Positions 48,101 to 58,760 are shown, counted from the stretch's first letter. The stretch is DNA of 64,000 nt from Chryseobacterium edaphi (GCF_025628985.1 NZ_JAOTEM010000003.1:372001-436000), one strand, 5' to 3'. The notes: generated from the letters alone by a model not told the origin. Made by a program: numbers and translations.

Positions 48101-51100
48101 ATGAAAAAATTTTTACTAAGTATTTGTACATTTCTTTGTTTATTGGTGAATGCTCAATTGGATACTGATCATTGGTTTGCTCCAATGTCTGCAAGAGCCG
48201 GAACGTCGGGCCTTCAGAGTTTTCTTTATCTGTCGACCAACGAAACTACTCCATTTGCAGTCCAGATTTACAACAACAATATACTTTACAATACTGTTAC
48301 TGTCAGTAAAAATAATCCTGTTCAGGTAAGTATTCCGCAATCTTTTTTATTGGCGACCAACCAAAATGACCTTATGACACCTGTATCAATGGGAATGTAT
48401 GCGAAAGGTCCTAAAAAATTCTTTGCAAATTACAGGTTTTCGGTAACCAATCATGCAGAAATCATTACTTCTAAAGGTTTAGCCGGACTAGGAACTACTT
48501 TTTATGCGGCAATGGCACCACTTACTGCCGATCAAACATACATCAATTCTACGATAGGAGTTACTGCTACAGAAGATAACACTACGGTCGTTGTTTCTGG
48601 TTATAATCCAGCAGTTGTCTTCGCAGATGGAACTTCATCACCGACAAAAACTTTTACATTAAACAGAGGACAATCTTATATTTTGGATGCTGTAAGTAGC
48701 GACAGTCCAAATAATTTAGACGGATTGGTAGGAGCCAAGATCGTAGCAACAAAAGCAGTTTCGGTAACTAACGGAAATTTTAATGCAATCTATACCAATC
48801 AAAATTTTACGAATAATGATATTTTGATGGATCAGGCTGTCCCTGTAGACAGATTGGGGAAAGATTTTGTGGTGGTAAAAGGAAATGGCCCTGCAGCTTC
48901 CGGCATGGAAACAATTTTAGTAATCGCTACAGAAAATAATACAACTTTCACTGTAAACGGCGCACCATCAGGAGTGACTCTGAATGCGGGACAATACTTT
49001 ATGATTCCCGGAAATTCATTCATCAATCAGGGGAATAACAATTTCAATATGGGAATTTCCTCAAACAAAAACATGTATGTTTATCAATTGTTAGCTGGTG
49101 TAGCAACAGGAACTATCTATGCGACAGGAGGATTTAATTATATCCCGCCATTGAGCTGTTTTTTGCCTAATAAAGTTGACGAAATTGGCTTTATTAATAG
49201 TATAGGATCTCAAACTTATAATACAAAACTGAATATCATCACCCAAACCGGAGCAGCCGTAACACTTAACGGAAATCCGATTGCAGCCGGAAACGGACCT
49301 TATTCTGTGACAGGAAATGCAAACTGGGTATCTTATTCTATCCCGAATATCACAGGAACTGTAACTGTAAATTCTACAAAATCCGTAACTGCAGGAATCA
49401 TCGGAGGAAGTGGCGCAGTAGGTTATGGTGGTTATTTTTCCGGATTTTCATCAGTTCCGGTAATCTCAAAAACTGGAGATTGTTTAAACGGAATTATTCT
49501 TCAGGTTGACAATACATATGACGCTTACCAATGGTTTCTCAACGGAAATCCTATTCCAGGAGCAACAACTTATTTCATAAATCCTGAAACTTACGGTGCA
49601 GGAAATTATACTTGTCTAGTTACAAAAAACAATTGCGAGTCTAAACTTACCAATGTTTATAATTACACATTGTGTCCACCGATCTCTACGACAACTTACA
49701 ATATAGGATCTTGTAATACAAAAACAGTGATTCCTGCATTTACAAATTCTACACAGGTAATTTCGCCAATTCAGACAAGCGTTGTTGTACAGCCAACTTC
49801 AGGAACTGCAACAGTAAATCCTGCAAACGGACAAATTACTTACACGCCAAACCCAGGTTTGGCAAATGATATTACAGATACATTTACTTATTACATTGAA
49901 GGCAACGGAACTCCTGCCGCTTTTGAATATTTTAAAGTCATTCTCAATATTGATGTTTTAAAGGTAAACAATGCTTCATTAACTCTGTGTACAAACAGCG
50001 GAACCAATGGAACATTTAATTTAACTACAGCTGCAGTTACTCCGGATTCCGGAACGACATCTACTTATTTTTCAGATGCTGCTTTGACGACACCAATTAC
50101 TACTCCTTCTGCTTATGTTTCAAATGGAGGAATTGTTTATGTAAAAGTAACTTCAGCATTCGGTTGTTCAAAAACAGCACAAGTAACTTTAACTGTAAAT
50201 TCCGCTCCGAATATCAACACAGCTTCCTACAATGCAGATATTTGTGATGATGACAATGATGGAATCATCAATATTAATTTTACGACTGTAACTCCACAAA
50301 TTGTGGTAAATTCAACAAGTTTTACTGTAAAATATTATCTAAATCAAGCTGATGCAACTGCGGGAAACAACAATACTTTACCTGTTAACTGGAGTTATAC
50401 AGCCAATACAACCGTTTATGTAAGAGTAGAAAGTACAAACGGATGCCCTCCTGCTTTCGGACAAATTAATTTTAAACTTAAAAATAAAGCTCCTTTACTT
50501 ACTCAGACCCACGTTTTACAAATTTGCGACACAGATAACAACGGTTCTGAAACTGTTAATTTAAATAATTACATTAGCATATTTACTACAGATCCTTTAA
50601 CGACAGTAACATTCTACAGTACTTTGGCTGATGCACAATCAGGAACAAATGCTATTTCTAATACACAGACAATCAACAATGGCGCAACCGGAACTTATTA
50701 TTTAAGATTTACCAATGCAGCCCAATGTTACAACACCGGAAATCTGGCTATAACTGTAAATGCAACTCCCAATATCAACACGTCTAATTTCAATGCGGAT
50801 ATCTGTGACGATGACAGCGACGGAATTATTAATATTAATTTTGCGACTGTAACTCCACAAATTGTTACAAATTCGGCAAGTTTCACAGTTAAATATTATT
50901 TAAATCAAGCTGATGCAACTGCTGGAAACAACAATACTTTACCTATTAACTGGAGCTATACATCAAATACAACTGTCTACGTAAGAGTTGAAGGAAATGC
51001 ACCTTGTTCTCCCGCTTTCGGACAGATTAATTTCAAAATCAGAATTAAAGTTCCTTTACTAGTGACAACTTATGTATCCAATTTATGTGATACAGACAAT

Positions 51101-52564
51101 AATGGCTCTGAAATAGTGAATTTAAATACATATAAAAATATATTTACAAATGATCCTTTAGTAACTTTAACATTCCACAGCACTTTGGCAGATGCACAAG
51201 CGGGAACAAATGCTATTTCTGCAACGCAAACGATAAATACCGGTGCTACAGGAATTTTTTACATAAGATTTTCAGATGGCTCACAATGTTTCAATACTGC
51301 AACACTGACTGTAAAAGTAAACGCAGTTCCTAATATCAATACAGCTAATTTTAATGCAAACATCTGTGATGATAATCTTGATGGAATTATAAACGTAAAT
51401 TTCAGCACAGTAACACAGCAGATTGTAACAAACTCCGCTAATTTTACTGTAAAGTATTATTTAATTCAGGCCGATGCAAACGCCGGAAACAATAATACTT
51501 TACCTGTAAACTGGACTTATACAGCCAATACAACCGTTTATGTAAGAGTTGAAGGTAACGCTCCTTGTCCACCGGCTTTCGGGCAAATCAACTTTACAAT
51601 CGGAAATAAAATCACTCTTATCACAAATACTGTAAATACTCAAGTTTGTGACAGTGATCTCAATGGTTCTGAAACGGTAAACTTAAACGATTATAAAAAT
51701 CAATTTACAGTTGATCCCGGAGTTTCTCTGACTTTCCATACTACTTTAGCCAATGCACAGGCAGGAACCAATCCGATTGCAACGCAACAGGTAATTACTA
51801 CTACAGGAACATATTTCGTAAGATTTACAAGCAATAATGCATGTCCGAATACCGGAACATTAACTATTACTTTAAAAGCAGGAAAAAAATCTGATGTATT
51901 AAAAGATCAGGTTGTATGTTCAGGTGAAAAAGCAATTTTAAATGCCGGAGCCGGATTTACATCTTATCTGTGGAGCACCGGAGCGACTACTCCATCAATT
52001 ACAGTAGGTGAAGGAATTTACTTTGTTGATTTAGGATTTAATGGCTGTATTTATAGACAAGAAGTAAAAGTAACAACTGCTCAGTCTCCCGTCATTACAA
52101 GTATTCAGGTAACAGGATCAACTGCAACTATCAATGTTACAGGTGGAACTGCTCCTTATAAATATTCTATCAACGGAATTGATTATCAGTCATCAAATGT
52201 CTTTAGCGGACTTACGAGAGGACCGCATACCGTTTATGTTTTAGGTGCAGATGGATGCCGACCAGTCATAAAAGAGTTCCTGATTATCAATCTTGTGAAC
52301 GCTATTACTCCAAACGGGGATGGTCATAATGATGTTTTAAACTATTCTGAGCTAAGATTGAAGCAAAATGTGAGTATTGAGGTTGTTGATCGCTACGGAG
52401 CTCCAGTTTATAAATCATCTGATAAAAATTATATCTGGGACGGTAAAGCAGGCGGAAGAACCCTCTCAACAGGGACTTATTGGTATATTTTGAACTGGAC
52501 AGAACCTGATACAAAATTACCAGTTTCGTATTCGGGATGGCTATTAATTAAGAATAGAGAATAA
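48101..52564 (+). CDS. Giant secreted protein with T9SS type B sorting domain (array member 1)
   Basis: A 1487-aa exported protein, probably surface-attached or released by the type IX secretion system. Layout: signal peptide cut after VNA before Gln19; an N-terminal domain (~20-455) shared by all four array members and possibly IgGFc-binding-like (HWFAPMS, NHAEIITSKG, VTNGNFN, GGFNYIPPLSCFLP); an Ig-like region (~460-525); a cadherin/VCBS-like part (~540-620); one short module (~625-700); three 187-residue double repeats (703-1263); an Ig-like LWSTGATTPSI module; a SprB-like GGTAPYKYSINGI module; and a type B C-terminal domain from AITPNGDGHNDVL (1401). It lies first in a four-gene array. 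Confidence 0.92.
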   Translation: MKKFLLSICTFLCLLVNAQLDTDHWFAPMSARAGTSGLQSFLYLSTNETTPFAVQIYNNNILYNTVTVSKNNPVQVSIPQSFLLATNQNDLMTPVSMGMYAKGPKKFFANYRFSVTNHAEIITSKGLAGLGTTFYAAMAPLTADQTYINSTIGVTATEDNTTVVVSGYNPAVVFADGTSSPTKTFTLNRGQSYILDAVSSDSPNNLDGLVGAKIVATKAVSVTNGNFNAIYTNQNFTNNDILMDQAVPVDRLGKDFVVVKGNGPAASGMETILVIATENNTTFTVNGAPSGVTLNAGQYFMIPGNSFINQGNNNFNMGISSNKNMYVYQLLAGVATGTIYATGGFNYIPPLSCFLPNKVDEIGFINSIGSQTYNTKLNIITQTGAAVTLNGNPIAAGNGPYSVTGNANWVSYSIPNITGTVTVNSTKSVTAGIIGGSGAVGYGGYFSGFSSVPVISKTGDCLNGIILQVDNTYDAYQWFLNGNPIPGATTYFINPETYGAGNYTCLVTKNNCESKLTNVYNYTLCPPISTTTYNIGSCNTKTVIPAFTNSTQVISPIQTSVVVQPTSGTATVNPANGQITYTPNPGLANDITDTFTYYIEGNGTPAAFEYFKVILNIDVLKVNNASLTLCTNSGTNGTFNLTTAAVTPDSGTTSTYFSDAALTTPITTPSAYVSNGGIVYVKVTSAFGCSKTAQVTLTVNSAPNINTASYNADICDDDNDGIININFTTVTPQIVVNSTSFTVKYYLNQADATAGNNNTLPVNWSYTANTTVYVRVESTNGCPPAFGQINFKLKNKAPLLTQTHVLQICDTDNNGSETVNLNNYISIFTTDPLTTVTFYSTLADAQSGTNAISNTQTINNGATGTYYLRFTNAAQCYNTGNLAITVNATPNINTSNFNADICDDDSDGIININFATVTPQIVTNSASFTVKYYLNQADATAGNNNTLPINWSYTSNTTVYVRVEGNAPCSPAFGQINFKIRIKVPLLVTTYVSNLCDTDNNGSEIVNLNTYKNIFTNDPLVTLTFHSTLADAQAGTNAISATQTINTGATGIFYIRFSDGSQCFNTATLTVKVNAVPNINTANFNANICDDNLDGIINVNFSTVTQQIVTNSANFTVKYYLIQADANAGNNNTLPVNWTYTANTTVYVRVEGNAPCPPAFGQINFTIGNKITLITNTVNTQVCDSDLNGSETVNLNDYKNQFTVDPGVSLTFHTTLANAQAGTNPIATQQVITTTGTYFVRFTSNNACPNTGTLTITLKAGKKSDVLKDQVVCSGEKAILNAGAGFTSYLWSTGATTPSITVGEGIYFVDLGFNGCIYRQEVKVTTAQSPVITSIQVTGSTATINVTGGTAPYKYSINGIDYQSSNVFSGLTRGPHTVYVLGADGCRPVIKEFLIINLVNAITPNGDGHNDVLNYSELRLKQNVSIEVVDRYGAPVYKSSDKNYIWDGKAGGRTLSTGTYWYILNWTEPDTKLPVSYSGWLLIKNRE
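50207..51889 (+). repeat. Three 561-bp direct repeats inside array gene 1
   Basis: Copies at 50207-50767, 50768-51328 and 51329-51889 each encode 187 residues starting PNINT, in exact register. Each has module A (ICDDDNDGIININ, VKYYLNQADATAGNNNTLP) and module B (CDTDNNGSETVNLN, STLADAQSGTNAIS). Copies 1 and 2 look closest; copy 3 is more divergent. Confidence 0.93.
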
Positions 52565-52612
52565 TTTTTAAATTTTCTTTATGATTTATTAACAATATAT
52601 TAAATATTATTT

Positions 52613-52620
52613 TAATTTTG
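52613..52620 (+). promoter_or_regulatory. -7 box of T9SS array gene 2
   Basis: TAATTTTG, 23 nt before the ATG at 52644. The following leader resembles that of array gene 3 (ACAAATCCTAATTC against AAAAATCCTAATTC). Confidence 0.6.
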
Positions 52621-52643
52621 TACAAATCCTAATTCCATAATTT

Positions 52644-55600
52644 ATGAAAAGATTTCTACTCAGCTTAGTATTAGTTTTTGCAACATTCTCTTCTCTGTTT
52701 GCTCAGAGGGATACCGAACATTGGATCGCTCCGTTTCATTACACACAGGCTTATACGCAATCTGTTTATCTGTCTACTGATTCGGTAATTCCGTTTGAAG
52801 TGACCATTACAAGTAACAATTTGCCATTACCTTCACCGCCACTACCAGCAGCACCAATACCATCGACCATTACTATCAGTAAAAATAATCCTGGAATTTT
52901 GGTAATTCCAAGTTCGGTTATTTCAACTAATACTAGTGCAGAACTTTTCACTGTTATCACAAAAGGTATCTACCTTAAAGGTTCAAAGCCATTTTATTGC
53001 ACATTGCGAATGGTAAGCAGCACTACACACGCTGAGATCGTTACCAGCAAAGGTAAAGCAGGTATCGGAAAAGAATTTTATGTAGCTAATACTCCTTCTA
53101 CTGCTACTTCAAATAATTTTACTGCCGGAGTTTTAGCAACTGAAAATAACACAGTCGTTACTGCAACATGGACTGGTACTGTAGGTTTCATAGGGGGCAC
53201 CCCGACAGGAAATACACAAACATTTACTTTAAATAAAGGGCAATCTTTCATTTTTGCAGGTAATACATCAGGTACTGCCCCTTTCATGGGTGCAAAAATT
53301 GTAGCAGACAAACCAATTACACTTACCAATGGAAATGTGAATGGTAATTTTGGTAACAATACAGGCTCAGGTTCTGATGCCATTCTTGATCAATCTGTAC
53401 CAGTAGAAAGGCTTGGAAGCACTTTCGCAATGGTTAGAACGAGATCTACAACCGCTGATTTGGAAGGCGCAATTGTTGTAGCAACTGAAAACAATACTCA
53501 AGTATTTTTGAATGGCTCTGGTCTTGCCGTAGCAACATTAAATCAAGGACAATGGTATAGAATTACCGGTGACAACTATGTTCCTCAAGGGTCTTCTGGT
53601 CATTACAATATGCTTGTAAGCACTTCAAAAAATGTTTATTTATATCAACTAGTATCGGTCGGTGATAGTAGCGCAACTTGTGGCTTCAATTATATACCGC
53701 CATTGAATTGTTTTCTTCCAAGAAAAATTGATGAGATCGGCAAAATCAACGAAATGCCTTTACCAATTCCTACTCCAAGTGATATGGTTATTAAATTAAA
53801 CATATTGACTGAAGCAGGGGCAACTGTGTTAGTAAACAATGTTGCACCAACAGCAACTCAAGGACCTTTTCCACTTACAGGAAATTCCTCGTGGGTAACT
53901 TACGGGATAGAAGGAGTTACGGGAAATCTTACAATAACATCAACTAAAGCTGTAACAGCTGGTATTAATGGAGGTTATAGTACATCTGGATATGGTGGAT
54001 ACTTCGCAGGATTCTCATCTATCCCGATTATCGCAAAAAAGACAGGAGACTGTGTACCCGGAATCGTTTTGGAGGTTGATGACAGTTACGAATCTTATCA
54101 ATGGTTTTTAGGTTCTACAGCTATTACCGGAGCAACATCAAATACCTATACTCCTACAGTGGGTGGAAATTATACAGTAAGAGTTACAATGGGAACCTGC
54201 CCTCCTGTGACAACGCCTATTTACAAAGTATTTACATGTTTAACACAAACCACTCAATCAGTGAATATATGTGGAAGTAAAGTGATTACGCCTACTTTTA
54301 CAAATTCTACCCAATCTCCTTTAGCGAGTACAGTAACAATTATTACACAACCTGCACACGGAACTGCTTCGATTAATCCTTCAACAGGTGCCATTACTTA
54401 CATTCCACAAGCAGGATATTTGGGAGCAGATGTAATCGTTTATAAATTCTGTGGAAATACTCCGGAATTCGTAGACTGTGAACAAATTACTTTAAATTTA
54501 AATTTAGTACCATTTGTATTGACAGACAGAACTATCAAGGCTTGTCAATATGCAGGAAAAGGATATTTTGACTTAACAACTGCTAACGTTACAGATAATT
54601 TAGTACCGACAACTAAAAAATTCTATCCTACTTTGGCTGATCTTAATGCAAATACAAATCAAATCACTAATCCTACAAATTACTTCTCAGGAGCTGGCTT
54701 TGTATATGTAAGAGTAACGACCTCTGAAGGCTGTGTAGGTAATGCTAAAATTACTTTAGAGTTCTTCCCTACTCCGGTAGTAAATGAAGCAACATTAACA
54801 GTATGTTTTATAGAAAATAATGAAACTAAAGGTACATTCAATTTAACTTCTGCGGTAATTACGAATGAAACTCCGGTTACCAAAAAATATTATCCAACAT
54901 TTACAGATGCAAGCAACGGAACTAATGAGATTACAAGCCCTATTCCAACGGCTTATATTTCAAGCAACGGCTCTGTCTATGTTAGAGTATTTAATTCAAA
55001 CGGATGTTATGCAATCGCTAAAATCAATCTGAAAGTAACTCCTCCGAAGAGATCAACTGTTTTAAAGGACAAATTTATCTGTATTGATGACAGAACCACT
55101 TTAGATGCAGGATCAGGATTCCAGTCTTACCTGTGGAGTACAGGAGCAACTACTCAAACTATTCAGGGAGTTCCTGTTGGCAATTATTGGGTAATTCTTC
55201 AGAATGAAGGATGTTCTATAAAGCAAGCAGTAAGCGTTAAAAAAGCTAACGAACCGGTTGTAACATCTATCGAAATCTCTAACAATACTGCTACAGTAAT
55301 TGTAGAAAGCGGAACTGCACCATACAAATATGCAGTGGACGGAACTACAACTTGGCAAGACTCAAATGTATTTACAAATCTTACAAGAGGTCAACATACA
55401 TTCTATGTAAAAGATGCTTTAGATTGTACTCCTATTTCTATTGAAATTACAGTACCTAATCTAGTCAACGCAATCACACCAAATGGAGATAATGTAAATG
55501 ACGTATTAGATTACAGCGCATTAGCTTACAAAGGAAACCTTACATTTGTAATCTATGACAGATACGGAAATAAATTATTTACCGGAGACAAGTCAAACAA

Positions 55601-55739
55601 CTACAAGTGGGACGGAAGATTTGCCGGTAAAGGAATCCTTACAGGAACATATTGGTATCATATCAACTGGGTAGAACCGAATGTGCAAAAAACACCTGTA
55701 AAATATACAGGATGGATTTTGGTAAAACATAGAGAGTAA
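52644..55739 (+). CDS. Large secreted protein with T9SS type B sorting domain (array member 2)
   Basis: A 1031-aa exported protein. The signal peptide ends LFA before Gln21. The shared N-terminal domain (~21-460) carries THAEIVTSKGKAGIGKEFYV, TNGNVNGNFG and CGFNYIPPLNCFLP, with an insertion of Pro-rich sequence at ~60-75 (PLPSPPLPAAPIP). Then follow an Ig-like segment, a VCBS-like part (AHGTASINPSTGAITYIPQA), two short modules (~632-706 and 711-800), an Ig-like LWSTGATTQTI module, a SprB-like GTAPYKYAVDG module and the type B domain from AITPNGDNVNDVL (943). It is most similar to member 3. No terminator separates it from member 1. Confidence 0.92.
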   Translation: MKRFLLSLVLVFATFSSLFAQRDTEHWIAPFHYTQAYTQSVYLSTDSVIPFEVTITSNNLPLPSPPLPAAPIPSTITISKNNPGILVIPSSVISTNTSAELFTVITKGIYLKGSKPFYCTLRMVSSTTHAEIVTSKGKAGIGKEFYVANTPSTATSNNFTAGVLATENNTVVTATWTGTVGFIGGTPTGNTQTFTLNKGQSFIFAGNTSGTAPFMGAKIVADKPITLTNGNVNGNFGNNTGSGSDAILDQSVPVERLGSTFAMVRTRSTTADLEGAIVVATENNTQVFLNGSGLAVATLNQGQWYRITGDNYVPQGSSGHYNMLVSTSKNVYLYQLVSVGDSSATCGFNYIPPLNCFLPRKIDEIGKINEMPLPIPTPSDMVIKLNILTEAGATVLVNNVAPTATQGPFPLTGNSSWVTYGIEGVTGNLTITSTKAVTAGINGGYSTSGYGGYFAGFSSIPIIAKKTGDCVPGIVLEVDDSYESYQWFLGSTAITGATSNTYTPTVGGNYTVRVTMGTCPPVTTPIYKVFTCLTQTTQSVNICGSKVITPTFTNSTQSPLASTVTIITQPAHGTASINPSTGAITYIPQAGYLGADVIVYKFCGNTPEFVDCEQITLNLNLVPFVLTDRTIKACQYAGKGYFDLTTANVTDNLVPTTKKFYPTLADLNANTNQITNPTNYFSGAGFVYVRVTTSEGCVGNAKITLEFFPTPVVNEATLTVCFIENNETKGTFNLTSAVITNETPVTKKYYPTFTDASNGTNEITSPIPTAYISSNGSVYVRVFNSNGCYAIAKINLKVTPPKRSTVLKDKFICIDDRTTLDAGSGFQSYLWSTGATTQTIQGVPVGNYWVILQNEGCSIKQAVSVKKANEPVVTSIEISNNTATVIVESGTAPYKYAVDGTTTWQDSNVFTNLTRGQHTFYVKDALDCTPISIEITVPNLVNAITPNGDNVNDVLDYSALAYKGNLTFVIYDRYGNKLFTGDKSNNYKWDGRFAGKGILTGTYWYHINWVEPNVQKTPVKYTGWILVKHRE

Positions 55740-55758
55740 TATTTTATTTATAATAAAA

Positions 55759-55790
55759 AAAAAGCCACAGCAACCAGTTGTGGCTTTTTA
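55759..55790 (+). terminator. Rho-independent terminator of array gene 2
   Basis: A stem AAAAAGCCACA/TGTGGCTTTTT with a 9-nt loop lies just after the gene 2 stop codon. Confidence 0.88.
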
Positions 55791-55846
55791 GTTAACATCA
55801 TTAACAATATTTTAAAAAATTTCTGAAAACATATCTCTTTTTACAT

Positions 55847-55854
55847 TATTTTTG
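55847..55854 (+). promoter_or_regulatory. -7 box of T9SS array gene 3
   Basis: TATTTTTG, 22 nt before the ATG at 55877; its leader is close to that of gene 2. Confidence 0.6.
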
Positions 55855-55876
55855 TAAAAATCCTAATTCTACGCTT

Positions 55877-58705
55877 ATGAAACAATTTCTACTCATTTTT
55901 CTACTAATGATTACGGGCATCAATGTTTCTGCTCAAAGAGACACAGAGCATTGGATAGCACCTTTTTATGCATCCTCCTCAGTCACACAATCCCTTTATT
56001 TATCTACAGATTCAGTAACACCTTTTGTGGTAACTGTTTACAGTAATAATATAGCTTTAGGAACTGTGACAATCAGTAAGGGAAGTCCGCAAACTTATAT
56101 TGTATCTGCTGCAAATATTTCTGCTACAACGGCTTCGGAGGGGTTTGCTGTGATCAATAAAGGTTTATACCTTAATGGAACGAAACCATTCTACTGTACC
56201 TTGAGGATTGTGAGCAGCACCACGCATGCCGAAATTCTTACAAGTAAAGGAAAGGCTGGGATTGGTAAAGAATTCTATGTAGCCGCTACACCTTCTCCCT
56301 TTGTAAGTACAGGTAACAACTTTACTGCAGGAGTTTTGGCAACCGAAGACAACACAACTGTAACCGCAACATGGAGCAATACTATTCCTATTGCTTTTTA
56401 TGGAGCAACCCCACCTACCAACACGCACACTTTTACGATCAATAAAGGTCAGTCTTTCATATTTGCAGGTGCGGGAAGCCCAGCTGCAAACATGCAGAGC
56501 TTTATTGGAGCTAAAATTGTTGCCGACAAACCGATTACATTAACCAATGGAAATGTACTTGGAAATTTTGGAGCGGCAAGCAGCCAGGGTGCTGATATTA
56601 TTTTAGATCAATCAGTTCCTTTAGAAAGATTGGGAAATACCTTTGCAATGGTGAAGTCCCGATCTCCTAATGCTTCTGATATTGAAGGAGGAATTGTAGT
56701 TGCTACAGAAAACAATACACAGGTTTTCCTGAATGGTTCTACAACTCCGGCAGCAACTCTTGGTGCAGGACAATGGTACAGAATTGCCGGAAGCGATTAC
56801 ATTTTACAAGGAGGAACTCACAGAAACATGTTTATAAGTACTACTAAAAATGTGTATTTATATCAATTGGTATCTGTGGATGGCAGTAATGCAACGTGTG
56901 GTTTTAATTACATACCACCTTTAAATTGCTTCTTACCAAGAAAAATCGATGAAATTGGTAAGATTAACGAAATGCCTACAGGAGCAGGTGGAGCAAGTGC
57001 AACACCATCTGGAACAATTATTAAATTAAATATTTTAACGGAAGCGGGAGCAACTGTTACTGTAAACAACGTAGCTCCTACTGCTGCACAAGGACCATAT
57101 CCTGTAACAGGAAATACAAACTGGGTGACTTATGCATTAGAAGGCGTTACAGGTAATCTCACTATCGTTTCAAATAAAGCTGTTACCGCAGGTCTTAACG
57201 GTGGCTACAGCACTTCAGGATACGGTGGATACTTCGCAGGTTTCTCTTCAATTCCGCTTATTGCAAAACAAACAGGAGATTGTATTCCGGGGTTAGTTCT
57301 AGAAGTGGATGATGGTTATGATACTTACCAATGGTTTAGAAATGATGTTCCGATTACAGGAGCAAACAGCTACTCATATACGCCGACTCAGTCAGGAAAT
57401 TATACGGTAAGAATTACAGTTGGTTCTTGTGCTCCTGCAACTACACCTGCATATAAAGTATATACTTGTCTTCAACAGACAACTGCTGCTAAGACAGTGT
57501 GTGAAGGTTACTTAAATATTGTTCCTGCATTCACTTCATCTACACAGACTTTTGTTCCGAGTACGGTGCAAATTGTAACTCCACCAATCAATGGTACTGC
57601 AATTATAAATCCTACAACAGGTGTGATCGGTTATGTTCCGAACTTCGGATTTGCAGGTACTGACACCATCACTTATAAATTCTGCGGAAATGCTGCGGAT
57701 TTTATAGATTGCGAACAAATCACATTAACACTTACCATCTCAGAAAGCCCGGTTGTAAATGATGCAATCCTAAGAACCTGTTATCTCGAAAATAATATCG
57801 CTACGGGATTGTTTAATCTTACCAATGCTAGTGTAACTACACAGCCTGGGGTTACAAAAAAATATTATCCTTCATTGACGGATGCTAATAACCAGACGAA
57901 TGAAATTCTGACTCCGGCCAGCTATATTGCACCAAACGGTGTTGTATACGTCAGAGTAAGCAATGCTAATGGTTGTTACAGAGTTGCAATGATTACATTG
58001 ATCGTTTTCCCTCCTGTGAAATCTACGGTTTTGGTCGACAAAGAAATTTGTATCGAAAACAGAACAATATTAGATGCAGGTCCGGGCTTTAGCGGTTATA
58101 CCTGGAGTACAGGAGCTACTACTCAGACAATTTCTAATGTGAGTGTCGGAACTTACTGGGTAGATCTGAAAACCGGAGACTGTATTACAAGACAAACTGT
58201 AAGTGTATATCCTACACAACAACCTGTAGTTTCAAATATCGATATTTCAAGTACTGAGATTACCGTATCTGTTGTCGGAGGTACTGCCCCATACAAATAT
58301 TCAATTGATAATATCAACTGGCAGGATTCTAATGTATTTACTGATCTTCCTAGAGGTGACACAACGGTTTATGTAAAAGACAGTTTTGACTGTACACCGA
58401 TAGAGGTTACGATTACTATACCGAATATTGTAAATGTAATTACACCAAACGGTGACGGAGTGAATGATGTTTTAGATTATTCAGCTCTTGCCAATAAGCC
58501 TAATTTAGTTCTAGGAATTTTTGACAGATATGGAGTGAAAATTTTCGAAGGTAACAAAGACACTGGCTTCAAATGGGATGGAACCATTAATAAGACCAAG
58601 AAAGTTTCTACAGGAAATTATTGGTTCAGCATCACTTGGAATGAGTCGAAAAACAAAACTCCAATTAAATTTTCAGGTTGGATACTTGTGAAAAACAGAG
58701 AATAA
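55877..58705 (+). CDS. Large secreted protein with T9SS type B sorting domain (array member 3)
   Basis: A 942-aa exported protein, the shortest of the array. The signal peptide ends VSA before Gln20. Its N-terminal domain is close to that of member 2 (THAEILTSKGKAGIGKEFYV, CGFNYIPPLNCFLP, IDEIGKINEMP). It has the Ig-like and VCBS-like parts (INGTAIINPTTGVIGYVPNF) but only one short module (RTCYLENNIATGLFNLTNAS). Ig-like and SprB-like modules follow (GGTAPYKYSIDNINW) and the type B domain from VITPNGDGVNDVL. It looks like a recent duplicate of member 2 that lacks one short module. Confidence 0.92.
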   Translation: MKQFLLIFLLMITGINVSAQRDTEHWIAPFYASSSVTQSLYLSTDSVTPFVVTVYSNNIALGTVTISKGSPQTYIVSAANISATTASEGFAVINKGLYLNGTKPFYCTLRIVSSTTHAEILTSKGKAGIGKEFYVAATPSPFVSTGNNFTAGVLATEDNTTVTATWSNTIPIAFYGATPPTNTHTFTINKGQSFIFAGAGSPAANMQSFIGAKIVADKPITLTNGNVLGNFGAASSQGADIILDQSVPLERLGNTFAMVKSRSPNASDIEGGIVVATENNTQVFLNGSTTPAATLGAGQWYRIAGSDYILQGGTHRNMFISTTKNVYLYQLVSVDGSNATCGFNYIPPLNCFLPRKIDEIGKINEMPTGAGGASATPSGTIIKLNILTEAGATVTVNNVAPTAAQGPYPVTGNTNWVTYALEGVTGNLTIVSNKAVTAGLNGGYSTSGYGGYFAGFSSIPLIAKQTGDCIPGLVLEVDDGYDTYQWFRNDVPITGANSYSYTPTQSGNYTVRITVGSCAPATTPAYKVYTCLQQTTAAKTVCEGYLNIVPAFTSSTQTFVPSTVQIVTPPINGTAIINPTTGVIGYVPNFGFAGTDTITYKFCGNAADFIDCEQITLTLTISESPVVNDAILRTCYLENNIATGLFNLTNASVTTQPGVTKKYYPSLTDANNQTNEILTPASYIAPNGVVYVRVSNANGCYRVAMITLIVFPPVKSTVLVDKEICIENRTILDAGPGFSGYTWSTGATTQTISNVSVGTYWVDLKTGDCITRQTVSVYPTQQPVVSNIDISSTEITVSVVGGTAPYKYSIDNINWQDSNVFTDLPRGDTTVYVKDSFDCTPIEVTITIPNIVNVITPNGDGVNDVLDYSALANKPNLVLGIFDRYGVKIFEGNKDTGFKWDGTINKTKKVSTGNYWFSITWNESKNKTPIKFSGWILVKNRE

Positions 58706-58727
58706 TTAATACTTTTTAAATATTATT

Positions 58728-58760
58728 AAAACCACGATTCCAGATCGTGGTTTTTTTTGT
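58728..58760 (+). terminator. Rho-independent terminator of array gene 3
   Basis: A perfect 11-bp stem AAAACCACGAT/ATCGTGGTTTT with a TCCAG loop is followed by a T run. Confidence 0.92.

Noticed and set aside
50207..51889. CRISPR-like or transposon-like repeat array
   Set aside because: The repeats are 561 bp, in frame, without spacers, inverted ends or a transposase; they are protein modules.
53078..53383. 101-aa minus-strand open frame within array gene 2
   Set aside because: It is antisense to a well-supported secreted protein with Thr/Asn-rich codons that rarely create stops on the reverse strand.
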